Assembly (NCBI RefSeq): GCF_001742225.1 | Contig: NZ_CP017075.1 | Coordinates: forward strand, 1,736,001 to 1,800,000 | Direction of reading: 5' to 3' | DNA: 64,000 nucleotides | DNA from: Novosphingobium resinovorum | GTDB lineage: Bacteria > Pseudomonadota > Alphaproteobacteria > Sphingomonadales > Sphingomonadaceae | In this document: piece by piece, positions 35,593 to 43,968 of the stretch | How the letters are laid out: each line of letters opens with the position of its first letter | How positions within the stretch are numbered: the stretch's first letter is position 1 | Program-made: the position numbers and the translations under genes | The notes under the pieces: generated by a model | Seen by the model: the letters and a program-made list of their open reading frames with translations, nothing else | The model's database searches: none | What the model was told of the DNA's origin: nothing

Positions 35593-36047
35593 TCGACGAT
35601 ATCGACCGGATCATGGCGATCATGACCGCATCGTTCGACCCGGTCTACGGCGAAGCGTGGAATCGCCGCCAAGTCGAGGACGCGCTGAAGTTCGGGAACT
35701 GCCATTACGAAGTCTTGTGTGCGCAAGGTCACATACCGGACGAGACCGAATCGGCCGCGGGTTTTTTCTTGTCGCGCACCGGATTTGAAGAAGAAGAACT
35801 TCTGCTCCTTGCGGTAACCCCCGAAAGTCGCGGACAAGGACTTGGGCGCGCACTTCTCCAAAACCTTCGCATCGGCGCTATCAGTCGCGGCGCGCATCGG
35901 CTGCTTCTCGAAATGAGAAGAGGTAATCCCGCCGAAACACTTTACAGAAATTTCGGCTTTTACCCGATTGGCGAAAGACGCGAATACTATCGCACTCCAA
36001 GCGGTCAGCGGCTCGACGCTGTTACATTTGCCTGCGACATCGGTTGA
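35589..36047 (+). CDS. rimI: ribosomal protein S18-alanine N-acetyltransferase-like GNAT
   Basis: 152-aa GNAT protein: MIDDIDRIMAIMTASFDPVYGEAWNRRQVEDAL, core strand LLLLAVTPESRGQGLGRALLQ with the acetyl-CoA loop R81-GQGLGR, and LEMRRGNPAETLYRNFGFYPIGERREYY near the end. The LY.N.GF...G.R..YY pattern is RimI-like. RimI acetylates the N-terminal Ala of S18 and other proteins. Start ATG is inside the tsaB stop. Base composition is noticeably AT-richer than the neighbours from about 35700 to the stop and into the mucR leader, with AAA/GAA/TTT codons common; this may be local drift or recombination. Confidence 0.88.
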   Translation: MIDDIDRIMAIMTASFDPVYGEAWNRRQVEDALKFGNCHYEVLCAQGHIPDETESAAGFFLSRTGFEEEELLLLAVTPESRGQGLGRALLQNLRIGAISRGAHRLLLEMRRGNPAETLYRNFGFYPIGERREYYRTPSGQRLDAVTFACDIG

Positions 36048-36214
36048 AATAGGGTCGAAGTGGCCCTTTTCATTCATGAATCGATTAATGCAAGTCACGT
36101 GCAACTTTGAATCGAACTTGCACTCGTCGTGAAAATCGTTCATTGCGTCGCACAGGCAGACCTGCAAAGGTTTGCCGCCTGAATAACTTGGTCGCACCAA
36201 AGGACGTAGTAGAA

Positions 36215-36661
36215 ATGGAAACCATCCAGACCGACCTGAACGAGACGCTGATCACGCTCGCGTCGGACATCGTCGCCGCGCACGTCAGCAACAACAGCGT
36301 CTCGGTCGAAGATCTTCCCACTCTCATCACCAACGTCTACGGTGCCCTCGCCGGCCTCGGCGGCGCCCCCGTGGTCGAGGAAGAGAAGCCCGAGCCTGCC
36401 GTTTCGATCCGCGCCTCGGTCAAGCCCGATTACATCGTGTGCCTTGAAGACGGCAAGAAGCTCAAGATGCTCAAGCGCCACCTCATGACGCACTACAACA
36501 TGACCCCGGAAGACTACCGCGCGCGCTGGAACCTGCCCGCCGATTACCCGATGGTCGCCCCCAACTATGCCGAGAAGCGCCGCGAACTGGCGAAGAAGAT
36601 CGGCCTGGGCCGCAAGTCGAACGCGCGCCGCGGTCGCAAGCCCAAGACCGCCGCAGCCTGA
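36215..36661 (+). CDS. mucR: MucR/Ros-family zinc-finger transcriptional regulator
   Basis: 148 aa. N-terminal oligomerisation region (about 1-60), then the prokaryotic zinc finger with ligands C76, D79 (or a near residue), H89 and H93 in VCLEDGKKLKMLKRHLMTHYNMTPEDYRARW (quoted in part), and a basic C-terminal tail (GRKSNARRGRKPKT). MucR binds AT-rich promoters as an H-NS-like silencer, often controlling exopolysaccharide, motility and its own gene. The upstream 36048-36214 is AT-rich and could be an autoregulatory target (inference). The longer in-frame upstream extension lacks conserved residues, so the ATG at 36215 was chosen. Confidence 0.93.
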   Translation: METIQTDLNETLITLASDIVAAHVSNNSVSVEDLPTLITNVYGALAGLGGAPVVEEEKPEPAVSIRASVKPDYIVCLEDGKKLKMLKRHLMTHYNMTPEDYRARWNLPADYPMVAPNYAEKRRELAKKIGLGRKSNARRGRKPKTAAA

Positions 36662-36799
36662 TCCTTCTTGGGCGGTCGCCCGAGGCCTGACCTCCGACGC
36701 ACCCGCACTCACGTTACGGAAATTCGATTTTCCGGGGACAAAGGGTGCGATCGATTGCCAGGGTCCGGTAACCGACCGTCCAACTCGGTTGTGATTGCA

Positions 36800-36837
36800 G
36801 GCGCATCGCCTTATCTAGGCGGTGCGCCTTCTTCTTT
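36800..36837 (+). terminator. hairpin with U-rich tail close before fur
   Basis: 11-bp stem 36800-36810 / 36818-36828 (GGCGCATCGCC with GGCGGTGCGCC, one G-U), 7-nt loop, then TTCTTCTTT. It lies 140 bp after the mucR stop but only 16 bp before the fur GTG, so it may end mucR transcription with fur starting downstream of it, or act as an attenuator for fur. The rest of 36662-36852 holds no gene. Confidence 0.65.
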
Positions 36838-36852
36838 ACTTACAGGTCCACC

Positions 36853-37296
36853 GTGAACCAACCCATCGACATCGAAGCCCTCTGCGCCGAGCGTGGCCTG
36901 CGCATCACCGAACAGCGTCGCGTGATCGCCAAGGTCCTATCGGAAAGCACCGACCACCCCGACGTCGAAAAGCTGCACGAACGTGCGACCGCGATCGACC
37001 CCGGCATCTCGATCGCCACGGTCTACCGCACCGTGCGCCTGTTCGAAGAGGCAGGCATTCTCGATCGCCACGACTTCGGCGACGGCCGCGCCCGCTATGA
37101 AGCCGCGCCCGAGGCGCACCACGATCACATGATCGACGTCGAGAGCGGCCAGGTCATCGAATTCGTCGATCCCGAACTGGAAGCCCTGCAGCGCCAGATC
37201 GCCGAGCGCCTGGGCTACCGCCTCGTCGATCATCGCATGGAACTCTACGGCGTCCGCCTCGACCGCGAGGACGGCGAGACCACTCCGCGCCGCTAA
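36853..37296 (+). CDS. fur: Fur-family metalloregulator (Fur/Mur type)
   Basis: 147 aa, GTG start at 36853 (VNQPIDIEALCAERGLRITEQRR). Winged helix with HPDVEKLHERATAIDPGISIATVYRTVRLFEEAGIL, then a dimerisation domain with metal ligands in H89-H90-D91-H92 and D95/E97 (HHDHMIDVESGQVIEF). The CxxC structural-zinc motifs of E. coli Fur are absent; the only Cys is C11. This is typical of alphaproteobacterial Fur/Mur proteins, several of which respond to Mn2+ rather than Fe2+. It is followed 8 bp later by the acyltransferase gene. Which metal it senses cannot be decided from the sequence. Confidence 0.92.
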   Translation: MNQPIDIEALCAERGLRITEQRRVIAKVLSESTDHPDVEKLHERATAIDPGISIATVYRTVRLFEEAGILDRHDFGDGRARYEAAPEAHHDHMIDVESGQVIEFVDPELEALQRQIAERLGYRLVDHRMELYGVRLDREDGETTPRR

Positions 37297-37304
37297 GCGA
37301 TACC

Positions 37305-38069
37305 ATGACCACGACCATGCCCCTCGCCGACCGCCGTATCGCGGCCTGGGGCTGGCCGCTGATCGCGCTGCGCCTTGCCGCCATGCTGGCATTGCTGGTG
37401 GCGAGCGTGGCGCTTTATTACATTTTCGCACCGTTCACCGCGCGCAACCCGGTCCCGCGCCGGTTCCTGCGCGGTGTTGGCGCCATCGCGGGCCTTCGCG
37501 TGCAGGTTCGCGGCGCCCGTCCGGCCCGGCGCACCTTCTTCCTCGCCAATCACGTCAGCTGGCTGGATATCCTCGCCATCGCCGGGCGCACCGGCAGCGC
37601 CTTCGTCGCGCATGACGGCCTCGCGCAGATCGGCCCGCTGCGCTGGCTGTGCGAAATGAACGACACCGTCTTCGTCGCCCGGCACGAACGCCGCAGCGTC
37701 TCCGCTCAAATCGAGCAGGTTCGCGCCGCGCTGAGCGATACCGGCGCACTGACGATCTTCCCCGAAGGCACGACTTCGGACGGAACCGGCACGCTGGCAT
37801 TCAAGTCCTCGCTGCTTTCCGCGATCGAGGGCGATTCGGATATTCCGGTGCAGCCGGTGTGGCTCGACTACGGTGCGGAAACCCGCACGGTGGCCTGGGT
37901 GGGCGAGGAACCGGGGCTCGATAATGCTCTCGCCATTCTGGCGCGCTGGCGGCCGGTGGACCTGACGCTTCACTTCCTGCCGCCGCTCTCGCCCGAGGAT
38001 CGCGCCGACCGCAAGCGCATGGCGGCGGCCGCTCGAACAGCTATCGAAGCGGCGCGAACGGGGTTCTGA
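37305..38069 (+). CDS. plsC: PlsC-type 1-acyl-sn-glycerol-3-phosphate acyltransferase
   Basis: 254 aa. One N-terminal membrane helix (about 20-42), then the acyltransferase fold with NHVSWLD (H83-x4-D88), the substrate-binding FPEGTTSDG (152-160) and LPVQPVW-like strand (IPVQPVWLDYG). PlsC makes phosphatidic acid from lysophosphatidate at the membrane, but related proteins acylate ornithine lipids or other acceptors, so the symbol names the family. It begins 8 bp after fur and is probably cotranscribed. Two ATGs (37305, 37317) could start it; the first was taken. The 3' end faces the palindromic repeat at 38091. Confidence 0.88.
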   Translation: MTTTMPLADRRIAAWGWPLIALRLAAMLALLVASVALYYIFAPFTARNPVPRRFLRGVGAIAGLRVQVRGARPARRTFFLANHVSWLDILAIAGRTGSAFVAHDGLAQIGPLRWLCEMNDTVFVARHERRSVSAQIEQVRAALSDTGALTIFPEGTTSDGTGTLAFKSSLLSAIEGDSDIPVQPVWLDYGAETRTVAWVGEEPGLDNALAILARWRPVDLTLHFLPPLSPEDRADRKRMAAAARTAIEAARTGF

Positions 38070-38090
38070 CCCCAGCTTCGATTATATCGT

Positions 38091-38177
38091 CGTCATTCCC
38101 GCGAAAGCGGGAACCCATCTCCTGATGGTGCCTGTCGAACGGGCGTCAGTTGGGTCCCCGCCTTCGCGGGGATGACG
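38091..38177. repeat. palindromic repeat, CGTCATTCCCGCGAA family
   Basis: Left arm CGTCATTCCCGCGAAAGCGG... at 38091-38115, right arm GGGTCCCCGCCTTCGCGGGG... at 38153-38177, between convergent plsC and the lipoprotein gene. Same family as 27317-27406. Confidence 0.88.
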
Positions 38178-38240
38178 GCAAACTTTCAATCGGAAGCATC
38201 ACGCGGAAGAAGGCGAGGCTCACACGCCCCAGCCACACCC

Positions 38241-38900
38241 TCAACGCGTGGCGTTGTAAGCCAGCTGGCCTTCGTCGAGCTGGAAGCCGACCAGCACCTC
38301 GAACGAAGCGCGGGCGACCGCAGCCTTGACCTCGGGCTCGGACAGCGGATCGACGGCAGCGTCGGTGTCGCCGGCCTTGCGCTTGCGGGTGATGCGGTCG
38401 CGAATCTCGTCGGGCAGCGTCGCGGCGGCGCGATCGATGAAGGCGTTGGTGCTCACGTTCGCCTGCGCACGGGCCTGCCCATCCGCGAAGCTGAGCGTCA
38501 CGTTGCCCACGCGCTTGGAGATCACGGAAGTGCCGCCCTGCAGCACGCTCACGAAGAACGGCAGCGTCACCTGACGCGCCCCGGCCGTGTCGCTGCGGCG
38601 GCCGAGCACCTGGAACGTCACCGTCGAAGTCACCTTCTCGCCCACGGCTTCGTCGCACTGCGCACGCACCTGGGTCATCGAGGCAGTGACGTCGATCGCG
38701 TCGGCAGTCTTTGCCGGTCCACGGAAGGTGGTGATGTCGCCGGTGTAGTCGGGAATGCCGACCGCCGGGCACTTCGAGCGCACGGCGGTGATGCCGACGC
38801 CCTGATCGACCACGATCTCGCCCTTGGTCTTGCACCCGCTCAGCGCGGTCATCGCGGCGGCGGAGCACAGGACAGTAGCGGTCAGGCGGCGTGCATTCAT
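38241..38900 (-). CDS. putative lipoprotein of unknown function
   Basis: 219 aa with a lipoprotein signal, MNARRLTATVLCSAAAMTALSGCKTKG, lipobox LSGC at about Cys23. The mature part contains VDQGVGITAVRSKCPAVGIPDYTGDITTF, a beta-rich segment (VTLPFFVSVLQGGTSVISKRVGNV) and a helical end (AAATLPDEIRDRITRKRKAG and SEPEVKAAVARASFEVLVGFQLDEGQ, quoted in part). I believe similar proteins are common in sphingomonads, but I know no function. It would sit in the periplasm anchored to a membrane. Its start is 68 bp from the divergent ispH start, and the two promoters must share that interval. Confidence 0.8.
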   Translation of the reverse strand: MNARRLTATVLCSAAAMTALSGCKTKGEIVVDQGVGITAVRSKCPAVGIPDYTGDITTFRGPAKTADAIDVTASMTQVRAQCDEAVGEKVTSTVTFQVLGRRSDTAGARQVTLPFFVSVLQGGTSVISKRVGNVTLSFADGQARAQANVSTNAFIDRAAATLPDEIRDRITRKRKAGDTDAAVDPLSEPEVKAAVARASFEVLVGFQLDEGQLAYNATR

Positions 38901-38968
38901 CGTGAACTTCCTCGAATGGCGTGCGCTTGCCCTAGCGAGGCGCGCGGCAAAGCGCTAGGGGGACGAAC

Positions 38969-39943
38969 ATGAACGCGCCCTTTCAGTCCACGACGGCGAG
39001 TGCCGCCGACAGCCCGATCCGCCTCCTGATCGCCGCCCCGCGCGGCTTCTGCGCCGGGGTAGACCGCGCCATCGAGATCGTCGAGCGTGCGATCGAGCTT
39101 TACGGCGCGCCCGTCTACGTGCGCCACGAGATCGTCCATAACAAGTTCGTGGTGGACAGCCTGAAGGCCAAGGGCGCCGTCTTCGTCGAGGAACTGGACG
39201 AAGTCCCGGACGGCGTGCCGGTGATCTTCAGCGCCCACGGCGTGCCCAAGGCGGTCCCCGCAGCCGCCAGTGCGCGCGGGCTGGAATGGCTCGACGCCAC
39301 CTGCCCGCTGGTCAGCAAGGTCCACCGCCAGGCCGAGCGCCAGATCGAGGCCGGGCGCCACATCCTGTTCATCGGCCACGCCGGGCACCCCGAGGTCATC
39401 GGCACTTTCGGGCAGGTCCCCGAGGGCAACATGACGCTGGTGGAAACGGTCGAGGACGTCGCCGCGCTGGAATTCGCGCCCGGCACCGAGCTTTCCTACC
39501 TCTCGCAGACGACGCTGTCGGTGGACGACACCCACGCCATCATCAAGGCCATCGAGGCGCGCTTCCCGCAGGTCGTCGCGCCCAAGGCCGAGGACATCTG
39601 CTACGCCACCTCCAACCGGCAGGCGGCGGTCAAGCAGATCGCGCCGCAGTGCGAACTGGTGATCGTGATCGGCTCGCCCAAGAGCAGCAACTCGCTGCGC
39701 CTCGTCGAAGTCGCCGAGCGTTGCGGCACGCCTGCGCACATGATCCAGCGCGCGGCCGAGATCGATCCGGTATGGCTGGAAGGCATCGCCACCGTCGGCC
39801 TCACCGCAGGGGCTTCCGCTCCCGAGGAACTGGTCAACGAAGTGATCGCCCGCATCAAGGAGCTGCGCACCGTCGCGGCAGAGGAAATCGTGACCGAACG
39901 CGAGCACATGACCTTCAAGCTCCCCCGCCAGCTGGCCCGCTGA
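38969..39943 (+). CDS. ispH: 4-hydroxy-3-methylbut-2-enyl diphosphate reductase
   Basis: Last step of the MEP isoprenoid pathway: reduction of HMBPP to IPP and DMAPP by a [4Fe-4S] enzyme. 324 aa with cluster ligands C28 (APRGFCAGV), C112 (DATCPLV) and C211 ([10 protein letters not shown]), the substrate histidines in RHEIVHNK and SAHGV (H57, H90) and the catalytic Glu in [12 protein letters not shown] (E142). The N-terminal extension before [12 protein letters not shown] is about 15 residues. Three genes (ispH, thrB, rnhA) are packed with gaps of 3 and -4 bp, indicating one operon. Confidence 0.97.
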   Translation: MNAPFQSTTASAADSPIRLLIAAPRGFCAGVDRAIEIVERAIELYGAPVYVRHEIVHNKFVVDSLKAKGAVFVEELDEVPDGVPVIFSAHGVPKAVPAAASARGLEWLDATCPLVSKVHRQAERQIEAGRHILFIGHAGHPEVIGTFGQVPEGNMTLVETVEDVAALEFAPGTELSYLSQTTLSVDDTHAIIKAIEARFPQVVAPKAEDICYATSNRQAAVKQIAPQCELVIVIGSPKSSNSLRLVEVAERCGTPAHMIQRAAEIDPVWLEGIATVGLTAGASAPEELVNEVIARIKELRTVAAEEIVTEREHMTFKLPRQLAR

Positions 39944-39946
39944 ACC

Positions 39947-40933
39947 ATGGCAGTCTACACAAGGCTTGGCGCCGAAGAGATGGCCGGGATCATCGCGGCA
40001 TTCGAAGTTGGCACGCTGACGTCCGCCAAGGGCATCGCCGAAGGCGTCTCGAACAGCAACTGGCTGATCGAGACCGAGCAGGCCGGAACCGCGCGCCGCT
40101 TCATCCTGACGATGTTCGAGAGCCGCACCGAGATCGCGGACCTGCCGTTCTTCCTCGACCTGCTCGATCACCTCGCCGCGCACGGCGCGCCCGTCGCCCG
40201 CACCATGCACGACTGCGAGGGCGCCAGCCACCGCCTGCACCGCACGCCCGAGGGCGACAAGGCGCTCGCGCTGATCGAGTTCCTGCCCGGCGTCTCGGTC
40301 TCCGAGCCGACGCCCGAGCAAGCCCGTGCGGTCGGCGGAGCGCTCGCGCAGATCCATCTGGCGGCGGCTGACTTCCCCGCATCGCGCGAGAACTCGCTGG
40401 CGCTCCCGGCCTGGCAGCAACTGCTCAAGGATTGCGGGCGCGAGGCGCTCGAATCGATCCACCCTGAACTTGGCCGAATCGTCGAGCGCGAACTGGCGCT
40501 GCTGGCCGCCGAATGGCCCGCCGATCTGCCGCGCGGCGTGATCCATGCCGACCTGTTTCCCGACAACGTCCTGATGCTCGGCGACAAGGTTACAGGACTC
40601 ATCGACTTCTACTTCGCCTGCACCGACCTGTTCGCTTACGATGTCGCGGTGACACACGCGGCATGGTGCTTCAGTTCCGACGGTGCCCGGTTCGACCCGG
40701 CGCTCTCCCGCGCTCTGCTCGAGGGCTATGCCGCGGTGCGCCCGCTCAGCGAGGTCGAGTGCGCGGCGCTGCCCTTGCTCGCGCGCGGCGCGGCGATGCG
40801 TTTCCTGGCGACACGAGCCTACGACTGGCTCAATACGCCTGCCGATGCGCTCGTGACGCCCAAGGACCCGATGGCCTTCGCCCGGCGTCTGGATTTCTAC
40901 GCGAACCCGGAAAATGCGGGAGTATTCGCATGA
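39947..40933 (+). CDS. thrB: homoserine kinase, APH-fold type
   Basis: 328 aa; phosphorylates homoserine in threonine synthesis. This is the ThrB2 class with an aminoglycoside-phosphotransferase fold, not the GHMP type. It shows [13 protein letters not shown] (nucleotide loop), catalytic loop [10 protein letters not shown] (200-209) and the Mg2+ Asp in [10 protein letters not shown] (D220), with [21 protein letters not shown] before it. Start ATG 39947 is 3 bp after ispH; its stop overlaps the rnhA start by 4 bp (ATGA). The ispH-thrB-rnhA order is common in Sphingomonadales and other alphaproteobacteria, as I recall. Confidence 0.95.
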   Translation: MAVYTRLGAEEMAGIIAAFEVGTLTSAKGIAEGVSNSNWLIETEQAGTARRFILTMFESRTEIADLPFFLDLLDHLAAHGAPVARTMHDCEGASHRLHRTPEGDKALALIEFLPGVSVSEPTPEQARAVGGALAQIHLAAADFPASRENSLALPAWQQLLKDCGREALESIHPELGRIVERELALLAAEWPADLPRGVIHADLFPDNVLMLGDKVTGLIDFYFACTDLFAYDVAVTHAAWCFSSDGARFDPALSRALLEGYAAVRPLSEVECAALPLLARGAAMRFLATRAYDWLNTPADALVTPKDPMAFARRLDFYANPENAGVFA

Positions 40934-41364
40934 AGCAGGTCGAGATCTTCACCGACGGCGCCTGCAAGGGCAATCCCGGCCCTGGCGGCTGGGGCGTGCT
41001 GCTGCGCATGGGTCCGCACGAGAAGGAGATGTCGGGCGGCGAGCCCGACACCACCAACAACCGCATGGAGATGACGGCCGCGATCAAGGGCCTGAGCGCC
41101 CTGATCGAGCCTTGCGACGTCACCCTCTTCACCGACAGCAAGTACGTCATCGACGGCATCACCAAGTGGGTCCACGGCTGGAAGAAGAAGGGCTGGGTCA
41201 ACGCCAGCAAGCAGCCGGTCCGCAATGCCGACTTGTGGCACGATCTGATCGAGGCCGCCGGTCGCCACAAGGTCGAATGGCAATGGGTGCGCGGCCACAG
41301 CGGCCATGCCGAGAACGAGCGCGTGGACAAGCTGGCGAGCGACGCGGCGAAGGCGGCGGCTTAA
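40930..41364 (+). CDS. rnhA: ribonuclease HI
   Basis: 144 aa, cytoplasmic endonuclease cutting RNA in RNA-DNA hybrids. The DEDD residues are D9 ([17 protein letters not shown]), E47 (NNRMEMTA), D69 (FTDSKYV) and D133 (ERVDKLA), with H123 ([10 protein letters not shown]) as the flexible catalytic histidine. The basic protrusion helix ([18 protein letters not shown]) is present. It is the last gene of the operon and is followed by a palindromic repeat, which may terminate the transcript. Length matches the family. Confidence 0.97.
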   Translation: MKQVEIFTDGACKGNPGPGGWGVLLRMGPHEKEMSGGEPDTTNNRMEMTAAIKGLSALIEPCDVTLFTDSKYVIDGITKWVHGWKKKGWVNASKQPVRNADLWHDLIEAAGRHKVEWQWVRGHSGHAENERVDKLASDAAKAAA

Positions 41365-41377
41365 CGCAAAGCGAAGG

Positions 41378-41489
41378 CCCATCCCCGGCCCATTCCGCTT
41401 GCGGGAGGGGAGACATGAACTTGCCCTCCCGCTTGCGGGAGGGTCGCGAGATTTGGCGATTTATCGCCTAGTCGCAGCGGGGTGGGTTT
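41378..41489. repeat. palindromic element with CCCTCCCGC-TT-GCGGGAGGG core
   Basis: Contains the perfect palindrome CCCTCCCGC-TT-GCGGGAGGG at 41424-41443, a GGCGAT-TT-ATCGCC palindrome (about 41456-41469) and ends GGTGGGTTTT. Same type as 25354-25468. Occupies nearly all of the rnhA-FUSC gap. Confidence 0.82.
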
Positions 41490-41504
41490 TCTAAGGTCAC
41501 CGCG

Positions 41505-42608
41505 ATGCTCTCTCTTCCCCCGATCCTGAAGACCGAAATCCGCGCGCTCGTCACCCCCGGCCCGCGTATGGCGGACGAGTGGGCCTGCGTCGCCTCCGTA
41601 TTGCTGGCGATCGTCATCGCCCGTGCCATCGGCGCGGAGATGGTGTCATGGGCGGCTTTCAGCGCCTTCGTCCTGCTCAAGAGCGACGTGGCGGAGACGC
41701 TTGTGCGCGGGGTGATGCGGATCGTCGGCACGGCGATAGGCTCGGGCCTTGCACTGCTGGTGGTGCCTTATGCCGCGCGCTCGCTGCCTTTGGCGATGAT
41801 CGCAGCCGAACTGGTCGGCGCGATCGGTCTCTACGGGATGTTGACGGCGCGGCGCGCTTACGCCTGGCTGCTGTTCGGCCTGACCTTCGAGATGATCCTG
41901 TTCGACAAGATCGAGCGGCCGGACCTCGACACTATCCACTTCGCCCAGACGCGCCTGCTGGAAGTCGTCGCGGGCACCGTCGCCTGCACGCTGGTAAGCC
42001 TCGCTGCGGGCGCATTGACGGGCAAGCGCTGGTGGATGGATCGCAAGGCCCCGCCGGAACGGATGCGCTGGCACCCTCACGCGGCGCGCCATGCCTCGCA
42101 GGCGGGGCTTGCGATCGCGATGCTGCCCCTGCTCCACGCGCTGTTCGACCTGCCCGAGCTACCGCAGGCAGCAGTGACGATCATGGCAGTGATGATCGTG
42201 CCGGTCGCCGGGATCGGCGCCAGCGGCTTCGTCCCCGTATCCCGGCGGCTGTTCCAGCGCGCGCTCGGGTGTATCGCAGGTGGCGGGCTGGCGCTGGTCG
42301 TGCTGCTTCTGGCGCAAGGAAGCGCACCGGTGCTCATCGCCGGCACCGGCCTCGGCATCGTCATCGGCCGTCATATCGAGAACGGTCTGCCCAAGGTCAC
42401 TTACCTTGGCCTGCAGTTCACGCTGGCGGTGCTGGTCGTGCTGGTGCCCGACAGCTACGAGCATGCCGCTGCCGGCCCCGCTGCGCAGCGCCTGCTGAGC
42501 GTGTTCGTCGGCATGGCAGTACTGGAACCGGTGCTGCTCGCCTGGCACTTCGTCGCGCCGGGGCGCAAGGTGCCGCAAGGCTCCCCGGACGCCCCGAACG
42601 CGGAATGA
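41505..42608 (+). CDS. FUSC-family inner-membrane protein (aromatic acid exporter-like)
   Basis: 367-aa membrane protein with two blocks of about five helices each (about 25-170 and 200-350). The N-terminal block has SWAAFSAFVLLKSDVAETLVRGVMRIVGTAIGSGLALL, and the second has PVSRRLFQRALGCIAGGGLALVVLLL; the R(G/A)xxRxxGTxxGxxLA motif is characteristic of FUSC proteins such as AaeB. FUSC members export small aromatic acids or act as small channel-like proteins. The usual cytoplasmic FUSC half is reduced, so this is a compact version. Substrate unknown. Its end meets the opposite-strand DUF1508 gene 3 bp away. Confidence 0.8.
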   Translation: MLSLPPILKTEIRALVTPGPRMADEWACVASVLLAIVIARAIGAEMVSWAAFSAFVLLKSDVAETLVRGVMRIVGTAIGSGLALLVVPYAARSLPLAMIAAELVGAIGLYGMLTARRAYAWLLFGLTFEMILFDKIERPDLDTIHFAQTRLLEVVAGTVACTLVSLAAGALTGKRWWMDRKAPPERMRWHPHAARHASQAGLAIAMLPLLHALFDLPELPQAAVTIMAVMIVPVAGIGASGFVPVSRRLFQRALGCIAGGGLALVVLLLAQGSAPVLIAGTGLGIVIGRHIENGLPKVTYLGLQFTLAVLVVLVPDSYEHAAAGPAAQRLLSVFVGMAVLEPVLLAWHFVAPGRKVPQGSPDAPNAE

Positions 42609-42611
42609 TGC

Positions 42612-42794
42612 TCAGTCGGTGGTCGTATCAACCACTTCGGCGCCGGGCCCGTTCTTCTTGAGCGATTCGATCGCGCTTTTCGCGCTGGCCTTGCTGGAAT
42701 AGCCTTCGGTCCAGAACATGGTCTCGGAATTGTAGCAGAAGTAGGCGACGAACTCTCCGGCCTTGTTCTTCCGGATTTCGAAACGATGGGCCAT
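42612..42794 (-). CDS. DUF1508 (YegP-like) small protein
   Basis: 60 aa: a single DUF1508 repeat, MAHRFEIRKNKAGEFVAYF, then SETMFWTEGYSSKASAKSAIESLKKN. YegP of E. coli has two such repeats; single-repeat forms are common. The fold is a small alpha/beta unit resembling a half of a domain-swapped dimer, and its role is unknown. Start at 42794; the next gene upstream on the minus strand starts 83 bp away. It is a compact real gene by codon use and motif. Confidence 0.85.
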   Translation of the reverse strand: MAHRFEIRKNKAGEFVAYFCYNSETMFWTEGYSSKASAKSAIESLKKNGPGAEVVDTTTD

Positions 42795-42877
42795 TTGCGA
42801 CTCTCCATGCGGGTGTCATTTCCCAGCCGCAGATGAGCAATTTGCGCGCATGGACGCAAGCGCCGCGAAGGTCGAAC

Positions 42878-43963
42878 TCAGCCGAAGCGACCCGGCGCGA
42901 ACGGAGCCGGATCGACCTCGCCCGGCGCCTCTCCCATCAGTAGCCGCGCGCCCAGATCGGCGGCGGCGGGCGCAGTCTGGATGCCAAACCCGCCCTGCCC
43001 GGCGAACCAGAAGAACGCAGGCTCGTCCGGCGCGAAGCCGTAGACCGGCAGGCGATCCGGCGCGAAGGAGCGCAGGCCCGCCCAGCGATGCTCCACCCGC
43101 TCGACTGCCCAGTCGACGACGTGTTCGAAGCGGTCGACCGCGAGAGCCACGTCGATCTCCTCGGGCGCGGCGTCGCACGGCGCACTCGGCGTCTCGTCAT
43201 GCGGGCTGAGCCAGAGGCGGCCACTCTCGGGCTTGAAGTAGAACGTCTCCGCCACGTCGAGGACCAGCGGCAGGTCGTCAGGCACATCGGCGGCGACGGC
43301 GACTTGCGCGATCGTGCGGCGATAGGGCGCGATGCCGAGCGGGGAGATGCCCGCCAGCCTTGCCACGCCGTCCGCCCAGGCTCCGGCCGCGTTCACCAGC
43401 ACGCCCGCCTGCACCTGCCGCCCGTCCGCGAGCGTCAGCGCCCAGCCATCGGCGTTGCGCTGCGCCGCCGTCAGTCCGGCGCGGCACCATAACTCGACAC
43501 CTGCGCGGCGTGCCGCAGCAAGGTAGTGCTGATGAAGAGAGGCCACGTCGATGTCGCACGTGCTCGGCTCCAGTGCACCGCAAGTCCATTCGGGGCACAG
43601 GCCGGGCACGCGGGCGACGATCTCCGCACGGCTCGGCAGGTGCATTTCCACCCCTGCCGTGCGGTAGCGTTCGGCGAAGAGTTCGACGTCACGCTCCTGC
43701 CCGGCCCGGCCGAGCGTCAGCGCGCCGCGCGGGGTCAGGACGCCGAGTTCGCGCAAGGTCGGCCCGGACGCGGTAGTCAGCGGCTGGACCCCGGGACCGC
43801 CGTAACTCTCGGTCCAGAAGGCGGCGGAACGGCCAGTGGCGTGATAGCCCGGCCGCTCCTCGGCTTCCAGCATGAGCACCCTTGCGCGCGTGCCGATGGC
43901 CGCGGCCAGAGATGCCCCGGCCATGCCGGCCCCGACGACGACGATATCGAACGCTGCTTCCAT
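42878..43963 (-). CDS. FAD-dependent D-amino-acid dehydrogenase, DauA-like
   Basis: 361-aa flavoprotein of the DAO family. FAD-binding GAGMAG (11-16), then GYHATGRSAAFWTESYG, SLHQHYLAAARRAG, VLVNAAGAWADGVARLAG, PYRRTIAQV, RWAGLRSFAPD and FFWFAGQGGFGIQTAPA. These stretches closely resemble my memory of Pseudomonas D-arginine dehydrogenase DauA, which oxidises D-Arg and D-Lys to keto acids. No dauB or dauT partner is visible. It lies 5 bp downstream of the alpha/beta hydrolase on the same strand, so they probably form one transcript. Substrate (D-amino acid versus other amine) is inference. Confidence 0.85.
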   Translation of the reverse strand: MEAAFDIVVVGAGMAGASLAAAIGTRARVLMLEAEERPGYHATGRSAAFWTESYGGPGVQPLTTASGPTLRELGVLTPRGALTLGRAGQERDVELFAERYRTAGVEMHLPSRAEIVARVPGLCPEWTCGALEPSTCDIDVASLHQHYLAAARRAGVELWCRAGLTAAQRNADGWALTLADGRQVQAGVLVNAAGAWADGVARLAGISPLGIAPYRRTIAQVAVAADVPDDLPLVLDVAETFYFKPESGRLWLSPHDETPSAPCDAAPEEIDVALAVDRFEHVVDWAVERVEHRWAGLRSFAPDRLPVYGFAPDEPAFFWFAGQGGFGIQTAPAAADLGARLLMGEAPGEVDPAPFAPGRFG

Positions 43964-43968
43964 CGCGG

